From: Microbacteriaceae bacterium PS02070
GTDB taxonomy: Bacteria; Actinomycetota; Actinomycetes; Actinomycetales; Microbacteriaceae
Direction: 5' to 3'
NCBI GenBank assembly: GCA_029959865.1
Contig: JASCPE010000001.1
Location: 620,001 to 684,000, forward strand
Length of the DNA stretch: 64,000 nt
Under the pieces are notes generated by a model. It was not told where the DNA came from. It saw only the letters and a list, made by a program, of their open reading frames with translations, and ran no database searches. Shown here one piece after another: positions 8,996-18,260 of this stretch. Numbering within the stretch: position 1 is the stretch's first letter; each line of letters begins with the position of its first letter. The position numbers were made by a program, and so were the translations under genes.

Positions 8996-9931
8996 GTGGC
9001 GAGTGCCGACAAAACACGCAAATCCGGGGCGTTCTCAGGTGGTGACACCCCACTCGCTCGCCAGTTGGCCGATCTTGCCGCTCGCCGCAAGGCGCTCGAG
9101 ACCGTCTCTGTTGAGTTCTCCGGCCCGACGCGCGTCATCACCGTCTCCAATCAGAAGGGTGGCGTCGGTAAGACAACATCCACGGTGAACCTTGCCGCTG
9201 CTCTCGCCCTCCTGGGCGCACGAGTCCTCGTTATCGATCTCGACCCTCAAGGCAACGCATCCACGGCACTCGGCGTGGAGCACACGGCGGACACCGCGAG
9301 CGTGTACGACGTGCTCATTGAGGATCTGCCTCTCGCGGAAATCATCGAGCCCAGCCCAGAGAACCCCAATCTTCTGTGCGCCCCGTCCACTATTCACCTG
9401 GCTGGGGCCGAAATCGAGCTGGTCGACAAGGAGTCGCGGGAGTATCGGCTCCGCGCCGCTCTGCAGGACTATCTCTCGGGGTCGGAGAAGATCGACTTCG
9501 TTCTTGTGGATTGCCCGCCGTCGCTCGGGCTTCTGACGATCAATGCGTTCGCGGCCGCTCACGAGGTTCTCATCCCCATCCAATGTGAGTACTACGCGCT
9601 GGAGGGCCTCAGCCAACTGCTCGGCAACATCGAGATGATTCAGCAGCACATCAATGCGGACCTTCGATTGTCGGCAATCCTGCTGACCATGTACGACGCA
9701 CGTACCCGGCTGGCGCAGCAGGTCGCCGACGAAGTGACTGAGCATTTCCCAGATCAAACGCTGAAAACGCTGATTCCGCGTTCGGTCAGGGTTTCGGAGG
9801 CACCGAGCTTCGGGCAGACCGTGATCGCCTACGAACCACAGTCCGCCGGTGCGATCGCGTACCGCGAGGCAGCCGTTGAACTTGCGACTCGGGCAGAGAC
9901 CCGCCCCGCCCCATCAGAAGGAGAGCAGTAA
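8996..9931 (+). CDS. parA: Chromosome partitioning ATPase ParA (Soj)
   Basis: ParA is the Walker-type ATPase that moves ParB-parS complexes along the nucleoid. The 311-residue protein begins at a GTG and has a roughly 45-residue N-terminal extension. The deviant Walker A KGGVGKTT follows at residues 54-61. Further hallmarks are the switch region VIDLDPQGNAST, VLVDCPPSLGLLT, and the C-terminal IPRSVRVSEAPSFGQTV block. Its stop overlaps the parB ATG (TAATG), indicating an operon. It lies just downstream of the parS cluster. Confidence 0.97.
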   Translation: MASADKTRKSGAFSGGDTPLARQLADLAARRKALETVSVEFSGPTRVITVSNQKGGVGKTTSTVNLAAALALLGARVLVIDLDPQGNASTALGVEHTADTASVYDVLIEDLPLAEIIEPSPENPNLLCAPSTIHLAGAEIELVDKESREYRLRAALQDYLSGSEKIDFVLVDCPPSLGLLTINAFAAAHEVLIPIQCEYYALEGLSQLLGNIEMIQQHINADLRLSAILLTMYDARTRLAQQVADEVTEHFPDQTLKTLIPRSVRVSEAPSFGQTVIAYEPQSAGAIAYREAAVELATRAETRPAPSEGEQ

Positions 9932-10935
9932 TGGCCAAGCGGACTGGACTCGGCCGTGGGATCGGTGCGCTGATCCCGACCACAGAGCAGCCGACCTCGA
10001 CGAGTCGTCCCGTGGACGTGTTCTTCCCGGGTGGTCCGGCCGACGCGAGCCCGTCCTCGGCTCCGACACGAGGCTCGCGGCCGGCTGCTCAGAAGGCATC
10101 GTCTGATGCCGAGCCTGAGCTCGTCGCCGTGCCAGGTGCCCGGCTGATCGAGGTCGACCCACACAAGATCGTCCCGAACCCCCGCCAGCCCCGCACGGAG
10201 TTCGATCCCGACGACCTTGCCGAACTCGTGCACAGTGTGCGGGAGTTCGGGGTGCTGCAGCCCGTCGTGGTGCGACCTCGCGACGACGGCGAGTACGAGT
10301 TGATCATGGGGGAGCGGCGCACGCGTGCGGCGCGTGAAGCAGGACTCGCGACGATCCCCGCTATCGTGCGGGAAACCGCAGATCAGAACCTCCTTCGAGA
10401 CGCGCTTCTGGAGAATCTTCACCGCTCTCAACTCAATCCGCTTGAAGAGGCCTCGGCCTACCAGCAGCTCCTTGACGACTTCGGAATCACTCAGGAGGAG
10501 TTGTCGGTGCGCATCGGCCGATCTCGTCCGCAGATCAGCAACACGATTCGCCTCCTGCGCCTGCCGATGCCGGTGCAGCAGCGCGTCGCCGCCGGGGTTC
10601 TCACTGCGGGCCACGCGCGAGCGATCCTCTCTCTCACGGATGAGAGCGAGATGCAGAAGCTCGCGGACAAGATCGTCAACCAGGACCTGTCTGTGCGTGC
10701 CGCTGAAAGCGCCGCGAGGTCCGGTGCGTCAACGCCGCGTCGAGGCGTTTCCAACGCCAGTGCTCGTCACGGACACCTGGACGAGCTGGCAGATCAGCTG
10801 GGGGATCGGCTCAATACCCGAGTGAAGATCTCGCTCGCCGCCCGAAAGGGTCAGATCACGATCGACTTCGGCGGCATCCAGGATCTGTACCGTGTGCTTC
10901 GGGAACTGGGACAGGACCCGGACTCCGGATTCTGA
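9931..10935 (+). CDS. parB: Chromosome partitioning protein ParB
   Basis: ParB binds parS, uses CTP to clamp and slide on DNA, and stimulates ParA. The 334-residue protein starts MAKRTGLGRGIGALIP. The CTP-binding arginine motif GERRTRAAREAG is near residues 129-140, followed by LLENLHRSQLNPLEEA. A helix-turn-helix sits in ELSVRIGRSRPQISNTIRLL. The C-terminal dimerisation domain ends in GQITIDFGGIQDLYRVL. The approximately 75-residue N-terminal linker after the first motif is Ser/Pro-rich. Confidence 0.97.
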   Translation: MAKRTGLGRGIGALIPTTEQPTSTSRPVDVFFPGGPADASPSSAPTRGSRPAAQKASSDAEPELVAVPGARLIEVDPHKIVPNPRQPRTEFDPDDLAELVHSVREFGVLQPVVVRPRDDGEYELIMGERRTRAAREAGLATIPAIVRETADQNLLRDALLENLHRSQLNPLEEASAYQQLLDDFGITQEELSVRIGRSRPQISNTIRLLRLPMPVQQRVAAGVLTAGHARAILSLTDESEMQKLADKIVNQDLSVRAAESAARSGASTPRRGVSNASARHGHLDELADQLGDRLNTRVKISLAARKGQITIDFGGIQDLYRVLRELGQDPDSGF

Positions 10936-10970
10936 CCCGCGTCCGCGGAGGACGCACGTAGGCTGGTTAT

Positions 10971-11312
10971 ATGCCGGATACGTCGTCGCACGAGCCTCGC
11001 GCCAGCCTTGAGCTGATGCGCGCAGAGGCTGCTGATGAGTTGTCCGTTCTCGTGGAGGAACGGTTGCGTCACGGCGAAGATCCATGGGAGTTCATGGAGG
11101 ACCTCCCGACCGTGGATGAACTGGTTGTGCTGACGCTCCGGGCTGAGCGAATCGCGGCCGACGGAGGCCGCCGCCCGAGCCAGAACCGGCACTATCGCGT
11201 TCTGCGCCAGATCGCGCTCGATCACCCGGCGCTCACCCGGGCGGTCTGGCGCATCCTGGGAAGTGAACCGCATCGCACGTGGGACGCGTCCGTCCGCGCG
11301 GAAGCCTCGTAG
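10971..11312 (+). CDS. Conserved hypothetical protein downstream of parB
   Basis: I do not recognise a named domain. The 113-residue product is hydrophilic and mostly helical in appearance, with an acidic first half (ELSVLVEERLRHGEDPWEF) and a basic, Arg-rich second half (RRPSQNRHYRVLRQI). There is no signal peptide or membrane segment. It begins 35 bp after parB on the same strand and faces the converging trxA gene. Codon usage is like its neighbours, so it is probably a real gene. Confidence 0.7.
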   Translation: MPDTSSHEPRASLELMRAEAADELSVLVEERLRHGEDPWEFMEDLPTVDELVVLTLRAERIAADGGRRPSQNRHYRVLRQIALDHPALTRAVWRILGSEPHRTWDASVRAEAS

Positions 11313-11395
11313 GCAGCGCCGCTCCATTCCTCGATGGGAATCTCTCTCATCCCGAAACGATCGTTGCGACCGGAGACAACCAGGTCACAGACGAA

Positions 11396-11429
11396 AAGGG
11401 ACGGATACCCGTTGGGGAATCCGTCCCTT
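11396..11429 (-). terminator. Rho-independent terminator downstream of trxA
   Basis: An 11-bp perfect stem, AAGGGACGGAT at 11396-11406 with ATCCGTCCCTT at 11419-11429, encloses a 12-base loop. On the minus strand the stem ends in a short T run (CCCTTTTCG), so it best terminates trxA. It may also stop transcripts from the opposite gene. Confidence 0.8.
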
Positions 11430-11442
11430 CTTGCGACGTTGC

Positions 11443-11766
11443 CTACTTGATGTAGTCCGCGAGGTCCTGCTCGAGAGCGAACTTGGGCTTGGCGCCGATG
11501 ATCGTCTTCTCGACCTGCCCGTTCTTGAAGACCTTCAGAGCCGGGATCGAGGTGATCTGGTATTCAGCGGCGATGTGCGGGTTCTCGTCAACGTTGAGCT
11601 TGAGAATCGTCAGCTTGTCACCGTTCTCGGCCTGGATCTCATCCAGGACGGGGGCGACCATACGGCACGGTCCGCACCATTCGGCCCAGAAGTCGACGAG
11701 GACGGGCCCCGACGCGTCGATGACATCCTGCTGCCAGGTGGTTTCACTCGTGGCGTTGGCACTCAT
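11443..11766 (-). CDS. trxA: Thioredoxin
   Basis: This 107-residue thioredoxin reduces disulfides in cytoplasmic proteins and is recharged by TrxB encoded just upstream. The catalytic motif WCGPC is at residues 30-34. The cis-proline region TSIPALKVFKNG and the C-terminal helix are all present. The start MSANATSETTW is preceded by an AAGGAGATC ribosome binding site; an upstream extension of the frame is not protein-like. The trxB stop is about 55 bp upstream, consistent with a trxB-trxA operon. Confidence 0.97.
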   Translation of the reverse strand: MSANATSETTWQQDVIDASGPVLVDFWAEWCGPCRMVAPVLDEIQAENGDKLTILKLNVDENPHIAAEYQITSIPALKVFKNGQVEKTIIGAKPKFALEQDLADYIK

Positions 11767-11821
11767 GGTCAGATCTCCTTCAGATCGAGGTGTAATGGTG
11801 TGAACGTTCCGCGCCGTCGGG

Positions 11822-12802
11822 CTATTCCACCTCGGGGAGGCCGTCGATGGCAGCCTCTTCCGGGTCGGGCGCTCCGGCATCACCGAGGGATGCGAGATAG
11901 TGCTCGACATCGAGCGCCGCGACGGTGCCGGTGCCGGCGGCCGTGACTGCCTGGCGGTAGGTGGGGTCGATGACATCACCCGCGGCGAAGACCCCCGGCA
12001 CGTTGGTCCGGGAGGAACGACCGTCGACGTGGACGGTTCCCTCCGGGGTCAACTCCAGTTGTCCATGCACAAGGTGGACGCGGGGGTCGTTGCCGATCGC
12101 GACGAAGACACCATCCAGGGCGACTTCGCGCTCCTCGCCATCAATGGTGTTGCGGAGAACGACAGCGGAGACGGCATCCTCGCCGAGAATGTCGGCGACT
12201 TCGCTGTTCCAGAGGAACTCGATCTTCTCGTTCGCGAAAGCGCGCTCCTGCATGATCTTGGACGCTCGGAGCTCCTCGCGTCGGTGGATGACGTAGACCT
12301 TGGACGCGAACTTGGTGAGGAAGGTGGCTTCCTCCATGGCGGAATCGCCACCCCCGACAACCGCGATCGTCTTGTCCCGGAAGAAGAATCCGTCGCAGGT
12401 CGCGCAGTAGGAGACACCGTATCCGGACAGTCGAGTTTCGCCCTCGATGCCGATCTTGCGCGGCGCGGAGCCTGTCGCGTAGATGAGCGAGTGAGCCTCG
12501 AGGGTCTTACCGGACCCGAGAGTGACCTTCTTGACCGGTCCGGTGAGGTCGAGCGAGGTGGCGTCGTCGTAGAGAACTTCGGTGCCGAAACGCTCCGCCT
12601 GCTGCTGCATGCGTGCCATCAGATCCGGGCCCATGATGCCCTCGGGGAAGCCGGGGTAGTTCTCGACATCGGTCGTGTTCATGAGCTCACCGCCGGTTTC
12701 CACGGAGCTTGCGACCAGGACCGGCTTCAGGTTCGCGCGCGCGGCGTAGATCGCCGCGGTGAACCCTGCAGGTCCCGATCCGATGATGATGACGTGTTCC
12801 AC
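11822..12802 (-). CDS. trxB: Thioredoxin-disulfide reductase
   Basis: TrxB transfers electrons from NADPH through FAD to thioredoxin. I place the start at the GTG at 12802 (MEHVIIIGSGPAG), which has GGAAGGGA at a proper distance; an ATG at 12829 would add nine residues. The FAD-binding GSGPAG is at 8-13. The redox-active CATC is at 133-136 and the NADPH-binding GGGDSAMEEA near 155-165. The C-terminal FAD motif includes VFAAGDVIDPTYRQAV. Length (326) is normal. Confidence 0.97.
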   Translation of the reverse strand: MEHVIIIGSGPAGFTAAIYAARANLKPVLVASSVETGGELMNTTDVENYPGFPEGIMGPDLMARMQQQAERFGTEVLYDDATSLDLTGPVKKVTLGSGKTLEAHSLIYATGSAPRKIGIEGETRLSGYGVSYCATCDGFFFRDKTIAVVGGGDSAMEEATFLTKFASKVYVIHRREELRASKIMQERAFANEKIEFLWNSEVADILGEDAVSAVVLRNTIDGEEREVALDGVFVAIGNDPRVHLVHGQLELTPEGTVHVDGRSSRTNVPGVFAAGDVIDPTYRQAVTAAGTGTVAALDVEHYLASLGDAGAPDPEEAAIDGLPEVE

Positions 12803-12943
12803 CGAGATGTCCCTTCCTGGCGAGACCAATCGGCCCCGCCCAGCGCAACCAATAGTATCCGCGCGCTATTCCCCGGGGAGGGCTCTGAGAGGCGGCGTCG
12901 GGCTCAGATGCGTGACCGTGCGTCCGTAGCAGTGCGGGGCAGG

Positions 12944-14545
12944 TTACCGTCCGGGAAGCAACCGCTTGACCAGGCGAGTGACAACACCGAGTTCCGAGGT
13001 GCGGAACAGTGCCAAGAAGGCGACGTACACAAGCAGAGACACTCCGCCGATGAGCACGACCGCCAGGAGCGGTGCGAACTTGTCCGCCATGAACCAGCCC
13101 TCGTCGCCGCCGAGCAGGAAGTAAGTGAGCCACCCAGCGCCGGCAGCGGGGACCGCTGCAAGCAGGAATCCGCCGAGTGCCACGAAAGCGGACCGCATGC
13201 CGAGTGTGCCGAGCTTTCGGCGCAGCAACCACGCCGCCAGGACCAGCTGCAGGATGTTCGCGATCGACTGCCCCAGCGCGATCCCGAAGGCGAGGTACGC
13301 CTTCGGGACGGTCAACAGAGCGATCCAGGCTGTCGCGATCACGAGAACGCTTTGCACGAGGGTGAAGAAGAAGGGCGTCCGAGTGTCCTGGTAGGCGTAG
13401 AACGTCCGCTGGATCACGAATTGAACCGCGAGTGGGACAAGTGCGACGAGATACGCGGCAAGCACGAGTGACATCTCGCGGGCTTCGTTGGGGGAGTGGC
13501 TGAAGACGCGACTGATGGGGAGGATCGCCGCGAACACGGCGGCCAGTGCGCCGACGATGAGCAGGCCGATGATGCGTGTGGACGTGTTCAGATCCTTGCG
13601 CACCGAATCGGTGTCACCCTGTGCCGCGTGGGTGCTCAGCTGCGTGAAGTAGGGCGTCCCGATCGACAGGACGATCACGGAGAACGGCAGCATGAAGACC
13701 AGCCACGAGAACTGCATCGCGGCCACAGAAGCGCCGGCCTCTGACGCCGTCCCGGCGAAGCGAGTCTGGACCATGCCGGCGATCTGGCCGACGATCACCA
13801 TGGAGAAGGTCCACCCCGCGAGGCGGCCGACTTGTCCCAGGCCGATACCGCGCCAGCCGAAATCGGGCCGCAGGTGCAGGCCGGCTTTCCGCCAGAACCC
13901 CAGGAGGACGAGCGCCTGCATCACGATGCCGAGGGTCGCTGTGCCTGCCATGAGGGCGATCATCTCCGGCGTCCAGCCGGTCGCCTGTGTCCGAACCCCG
14001 AAAAGCCAGATAAACGCCAGGAATCCGATGATCGAGACCACGTTGTTGATGATCGGTGACCACGCGAACGGGCCGAAGACCTTCTTCGCGTTGAGGATCT
14101 CACCCAAGAGCGCGTAGAGCCCGTAGAAGAAGATCTGCGGGAGGCACCAGTAGGCGAAGGCCATCGTCAGTGCGACCGCGGCCGGGTCCATCAGTCCGCC
14201 GAAGAGCGAGACCAGCAACGGTGCGGCAAGCACGGCGAGGACCGTCGTCGCGCCGAGGACAACGACCCCCAGGGTGAGGAGCTTGGAAACGAACGCGTTG
14301 CCACCGTCCTCGTGCGTGCGAGAGGCGCGGACGATCTGCGGCACGATCACTCCGGCCAGGAGGCCCGAGGAGATGATCGCGTAGATGTTGTTCGGAAGCT
14401 GATTCGCAACGCCGAACGCGTTCGCCGCCGGGGCCTGTGAGACACCGAGCGCAGAGGCGAGGACGACGGAGCGCACCAAACCCGTCGCGCGCGAGACGAG
14501 CGTCCCGGCGGCGACGTTGGCACTCGCCCGCCCGATCGCGCTCAC
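12944..14545 (-). CDS. murJ: Lipid II flippase MurJ (MviN family)
   Basis: MurJ flips the peptidoglycan precursor lipid II across the membrane. The 533-residue polytopic protein has about 14 hydrophobic segments. The N-terminal region contains GLVRSVVLASALG and DxxxVANQLPNNIY-like residues typical of the MviN family. The GTG at 14545 overlaps the stop of the upstream gene (GTGA), which favours this start over one 39 codons further up. It lies between trxB and the DUF6049-like gene, as in many actinobacteria. Confidence 0.93.
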   Translation of the reverse strand: MSAIGRASANVAAGTLVSRATGLVRSVVLASALGVSQAPAANAFGVANQLPNNIYAIISSGLLAGVIVPQIVRASRTHEDGGNAFVSKLLTLGVVVLGATTVLAVLAAPLLVSLFGGLMDPAAVALTMAFAYWCLPQIFFYGLYALLGEILNAKKVFGPFAWSPIINNVVSIIGFLAFIWLFGVRTQATGWTPEMIALMAGTATLGIVMQALVLLGFWRKAGLHLRPDFGWRGIGLGQVGRLAGWTFSMVIVGQIAGMVQTRFAGTASEAGASVAAMQFSWLVFMLPFSVIVLSIGTPYFTQLSTHAAQGDTDSVRKDLNTSTRIIGLLIVGALAAVFAAILPISRVFSHSPNEAREMSLVLAAYLVALVPLAVQFVIQRTFYAYQDTRTPFFFTLVQSVLVIATAWIALLTVPKAYLAFGIALGQSIANILQLVLAAWLLRRKLGTLGMRSAFVALGGFLLAAVPAAGAGWLTYFLLGGDEGWFMADKFAPLLAVVLIGGVSLLVYVAFLALFRTSELGVVTRLVKRLLPGR

Positions 14546-16590
14546 GCGGCGTCTCCCCGGGACCGGTGGCGCGCACGTGCGCGGAGGACGGTGCGCACGA
14601 TCCCCAGGATCAACAGAATGCTGACGATCGTGATGAGCGCGGCGATCCCGAATCCTTCCCACTCGGCACGTACCGCCACCTCAACGGTGCGCGACGGGCC
14701 GATCTCGACGGAGGTGGGGCTGCGCAGCTGCAGTCCCAGACGAGCCTCGCCCGAGCCGACGCGTGCTTCCACGGGAACCTCGACGCGGGTGTTCTGCGCC
14801 GCGCCCGCGGACACACTCGTCGTATTCTGCACGACGAGCAGCGGGTCCCTCGGCGTCGCAACGAGGACGACGGAGACCGGCCACTCGAGCTCGTTGCGCA
14901 CCGAGAAGACGAGGGGCGCGCTGGAGCCGAGCAGGTTGATGTCGGTGGGGGGAGTGATCTCCACCGCCCGGAGGGTCTCCCGCGACTGCTCGCGGTGCGC
15001 GGCCACGGCTGCGTCCCATTGCGTGGCCATGGGACGCCAGCCGTTGCTGAGGAGCTGCAGGATCGTGGCCGTCTCGCGGGAGGTCAGCAACGACGGATCG
15101 TCCAGGATCGAAGCGAACTCCGTGAGCGTCTCCGCGTCCCGCATCAGATCTCGTAGTGCGTCCACGCGCGTCTGATCGGGAACGACCTCCTGCACAGTGA
15201 CCTCGTCAGCCGGGGCGAAGAGCAACCCGCTCAAGCCGGGGGTCTCCTCGCGGCCGGTCGTGAGTGCATCACGAAGGGAGGACGAGTCGATGGCGCTGGG
15301 ACGGTCGATCACGGCGAGCACCGGATCAGAGGATAGGGACAGGTAGGCCCGCGCCTCAGCGAGCCCTGCCGCACGGGCCGTGACCCCGGTCGCGATCGCG
15401 GTGTCGGTGAGCGCGGTGGAGACATCCGAGTCGTACACGAGCAGGTCCGCGCCGCCGACGGAAGCGTGTGCGGACGTCGACCCGGCGACGGTGGAAGACG
15501 GGACGAGAGTCACCGAGCCGTCGAGTTCGCCGAGCGTGGCCACCGCTTCGTCTCCGGCGGTTCCCGTGGCCGGCCAATAGACGCTGTCGTGCGTGGCTCT
15601 CACATCGAGGAGTTGCTCGACGGCGGGAAGCTGCGCGGGGGTGGGTGTGGGGCTGGGAGCCTCAGCCGGCGCTGCGGTGGGAGTAATGGGGGGTTCCAGG
15701 AAGTCCGCGGAATCCAGATACGACGTGAGTGCCTCAGGTTGAATCGGCTCACTCAACCCTGCGTCCAGCTGCACTGCCACGTCTGCATCGGCGAACTGGA
15801 GAGCAAAGCGCTCATTGGGCAGATCGAGCAGGCTCTGCAGCCAGTCCCGCGCCGACTGCGGCGCCGACGTGCCCAGGACGCGAATCGCGGCAACCACCGC
15901 CGGGTCGATGGCGAGGATGGCCGAGGTGTCCCGTACGGCGTCCAGGAGCTCGGTGAGAGCCCCGTCCTCGGCGGTCAGCGTGGCCAGTTCTTCTTCCGAC
16001 AGAAGCCCATCGCCGCGAGGATCGGCGGTCACCGGAACGACGATGTCCACGGACGGATCGGCGTCGTCGGGTTCGGTGACCACGATCACGGAGGTCGACT
16101 GCGTCGCACCGCTGGATTGCTCCACGGTCGTGCGCAGCGGGTAGACGCCCGGCTCGAGCGATTCGAGATCCGCGTCGTCCGCGTCGATCGTGACCGCTGC
16201 TGTCATGGATGAATAGCGCTCAAGCGTCGAGAGCGTCGTCGTAGCGACATCCGAGAAATCCCCGGTCGCGATGGCGTCGTCGAGCCATCCGCTGATGGCC
16301 TCACGCCCATCCAGAGCGTCGGTGCCCAGCGCGACGGTGACCGTGGGGTCTGTCATGTCCTCGGCGGCAGAGTTCGTGATGGCAATGCTGACGGTGACGT
16401 TGGACTCCCCGTCGGTGACCCCGGCGCCCAGCGGGGCTGCCTGCAGGATGTGGTCATCGAGCTCAGTACTGGTTGCCGCGCGCGCAGCCGTTGGACTCCC
16501 GAGGGCACACCCGATGACGGCGGCAGCGGCCACCCACGCGGCGGCCCGGCGCAGCCACGGGGCGCGGGGCACAGACGAAGTCAGGGTCAT
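14542..16590 (-). CDS. DUF6049-like exported membrane-anchored protein
   Basis: The 682-residue product starts with a clear signal peptide (residues 1-38, ending in TAARAA). It has a long extracytoplasmic region rich in Ala, Thr, Ser and Asp and a Pro/Thr/Ala linker near residue 315. One C-terminal membrane segment (IAALITIVSILLILGIV) and a basic cytoplasmic tail follow. Its place directly upstream of murJ matches the DUF6049 family, whose function is unknown. Translational coupling to murJ suggests a cell-envelope role. Family assignment is from memory of synteny and architecture. Confidence 0.8.
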   Translation of the reverse strand: MTLTSSVPRAPWLRRAAAWVAAAAVIGCALGSPTAARAATSTELDDHILQAAPLGAGVTDGESNVTVSIAITNSAAEDMTDPTVTVALGTDALDGREAISGWLDDAIATGDFSDVATTTLSTLERYSSMTAAVTIDADDADLESLEPGVYPLRTTVEQSSGATQSTSVIVVTEPDDADPSVDIVVPVTADPRGDGLLSEEELATLTAEDGALTELLDAVRDTSAILAIDPAVVAAIRVLGTSAPQSARDWLQSLLDLPNERFALQFADADVAVQLDAGLSEPIQPEALTSYLDSADFLEPPITPTAAPAEAPSPTPTPAQLPAVEQLLDVRATHDSVYWPATGTAGDEAVATLGELDGSVTLVPSSTVAGSTSAHASVGGADLLVYDSDVSTALTDTAIATGVTARAAGLAEARAYLSLSSDPVLAVIDRPSAIDSSSLRDALTTGREETPGLSGLLFAPADEVTVQEVVPDQTRVDALRDLMRDAETLTEFASILDDPSLLTSRETATILQLLSNGWRPMATQWDAAVAAHREQSRETLRAVEITPPTDINLLGSSAPLVFSVRNELEWPVSVVLVATPRDPLLVVQNTTSVSAGAAQNTRVEVPVEARVGSGEARLGLQLRSPTSVEIGPSRTVEVAVRAEWEGFGIAALITIVSILLILGIVRTVLRARARHRSRGDAA

Positions 16591-16709
16591 GATGAATGCG
16601 TGTCGGGCGCAGACCGCACGACACCCGCTGATTCTAGGGTTCGCGGCACTGAGGAACCCGTGTCCCGCCCCGAGAACGGTCAGGTTCGCATATCCGGGCC
16701 AGTGCGCGG

Positions 16710-18251
16710 TTGGATGGAGGAGTGCCGCTCACTGCCGATCCCGAGACCTGCCTCCTGCTCTCCCGCGACTTTCGCAACGCCGGCTTCACAGCCGACGCCG
16801 TGCGCGCCGCGTGGGGCGATGACGCCGATGATGCACTCGGTCGTGGAATCACGAGCCCCGCGCATCATGCGGTTGCCGACCGTGAGGACGCGCTCGCGGT
16901 CCTCGCCCGATTCTTCGTGCTGGGCCGTCCGGTGCGTCCCGAGATTCTCGCTCGCGCACTGGCCCAGACGGGACCCGACCGCCTTCGAGACGCCGGTTTC
17001 GCGACAGACACCATCGATGGACTCAGCGCGACGATCCTCATCCGGCCACAGCGCTTCGAGGACGATGCGGGAGTGGTCGACTGGTGGTTTGCCAGTGATC
17101 TGGACGAGAGCGCTCGCCGCGGAGCTCTGCCGCTCACCCATGTCCTCGGAGTCGGGGGCGCGTCACTGACGCTCGCCGGCCTTCACCTCCCCACACCCTC
17201 CGAGAAGGTGCTTGACCTCGGCAGTGGATGCGGCATCCAGGCCGTCCGCGCTCGTCGGTACGCCGATCGCGTGATGGCGACAGACATCTCCGCACGCGCT
17301 CTTGCGTTCACCGAGATCAACGCTCTCCTCAACGGAGTCGACCGCATCCAGACGCGGGTCGGATCCCTCTTCGAGCCGGTGCGGGGCGAGGTCTTCGACC
17401 GCGTCGTGTCGAACCCACCGTTCGTCATCACGCCGAGGACCGCGGGGGTGCCCTCCTATGAATATCGCGACGGAGGGAGGGAAGGGGACACGCTCGTTCG
17501 GGAGATCGTCACCTCCGTCGCCGAATACCTCTCACCCGGGGGTGTCGCGCAGCTGCTCGGAAACTGGGAGTACCGTGCGGATGAGGACGGGCTGGACCGC
17601 GTGCGGTCGTGGGTGGAGCGAACGGGCCTGGATGCGTGGGTCATCGAGCGCGAGGTGCTCGCACCGATCGAGTACTCCGAACTGTGGATTCGTGATGGCG
17701 GTACGACCCCGGGCACGGACGACTTCGACCGCCTCGTGCAGGCGTGGCTCGACGACTTCGCCGCCCGGGGAGTGCAGCGCGTCGGCTTCGGCTACGTCCT
17801 GCTGCGCCGCCCCACCGCCGGGCCTCCCTCGTTGCGGAGGTTCGAACGCGTGTCGCAGCCGCTGGCGGGTGCGCTTGGCCCCGCGATGGCGCAGTCGCTT
17901 GCGACCCACGACCTGATTCACCGCCTGGACGACGACGCGCTCAGCTCTCTCCGTCTGACCGTCGCCCCAGATGTCACGGAGGCACGTCACCACCTCCCGG
18001 GAGCAGAGGATCCGAGCGTGATCGAACTCCGTCAGGGCGGCGGCTTTGCCCGCACGGTGACGGTGGATCCCGCCCTCGCCGCTCTCGTCGGTGCGAGCGA
18101 CGGTGACCTCGCCGCCGGATCGCTCATCGATGCTATTGCCGAGCTGCTGGAGGTTGATGCCGCAGCGCTGAGAGAAGACCTCCTTCCTCGAGTGCGCGAG
18201 CTCTTGTTCACCGGCTTCCTCACGCCGTCACCCGGAGCCGGTCCTCGGTAG
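16710..18251 (+). CDS. Class I SAM-dependent methyltransferase (N6-adenine/glutamine type fold)
   Basis: This 513-residue protein has a middle methyltransferase domain. The SAM-binding VLDLGSGCGIQAVRA begins near residue 168 and MATDISARALAF follows. The catalytic-type NPPF tetrapeptide lies near residue 233, as in enzymes that methylate adenine or glutamine amide nitrogens. An N-terminal domain of about 150 residues and a C-terminal domain of about 170 residues flank it. The substrate cannot be assigned. The start is uncertain: TTG at 16710 or the in-frame GTG at 16722. It is divergent from the DUF6049-like gene and 9 bp upstream of cca. Confidence 0.82.
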   Translation: MDGGVPLTADPETCLLLSRDFRNAGFTADAVRAAWGDDADDALGRGITSPAHHAVADREDALAVLARFFVLGRPVRPEILARALAQTGPDRLRDAGFATDTIDGLSATILIRPQRFEDDAGVVDWWFASDLDESARRGALPLTHVLGVGGASLTLAGLHLPTPSEKVLDLGSGCGIQAVRARRYADRVMATDISARALAFTEINALLNGVDRIQTRVGSLFEPVRGEVFDRVVSNPPFVITPRTAGVPSYEYRDGGREGDTLVREIVTSVAEYLSPGGVAQLLGNWEYRADEDGLDRVRSWVERTGLDAWVIEREVLAPIEYSELWIRDGGTTPGTDDFDRLVQAWLDDFAARGVQRVGFGYVLLRRPTAGPPSLRRFERVSQPLAGALGPAMAQSLATHDLIHRLDDDALSSLRLTVAPDVTEARHHLPGAEDPSVIELRQGGGFARTVTVDPALAALVGASDGDLAAGSLIDAIAELLEVDAAALREDLLPRVRELLFTGFLTPSPGAGPR

Positions 18252-18260
18252 GCTCGAGGG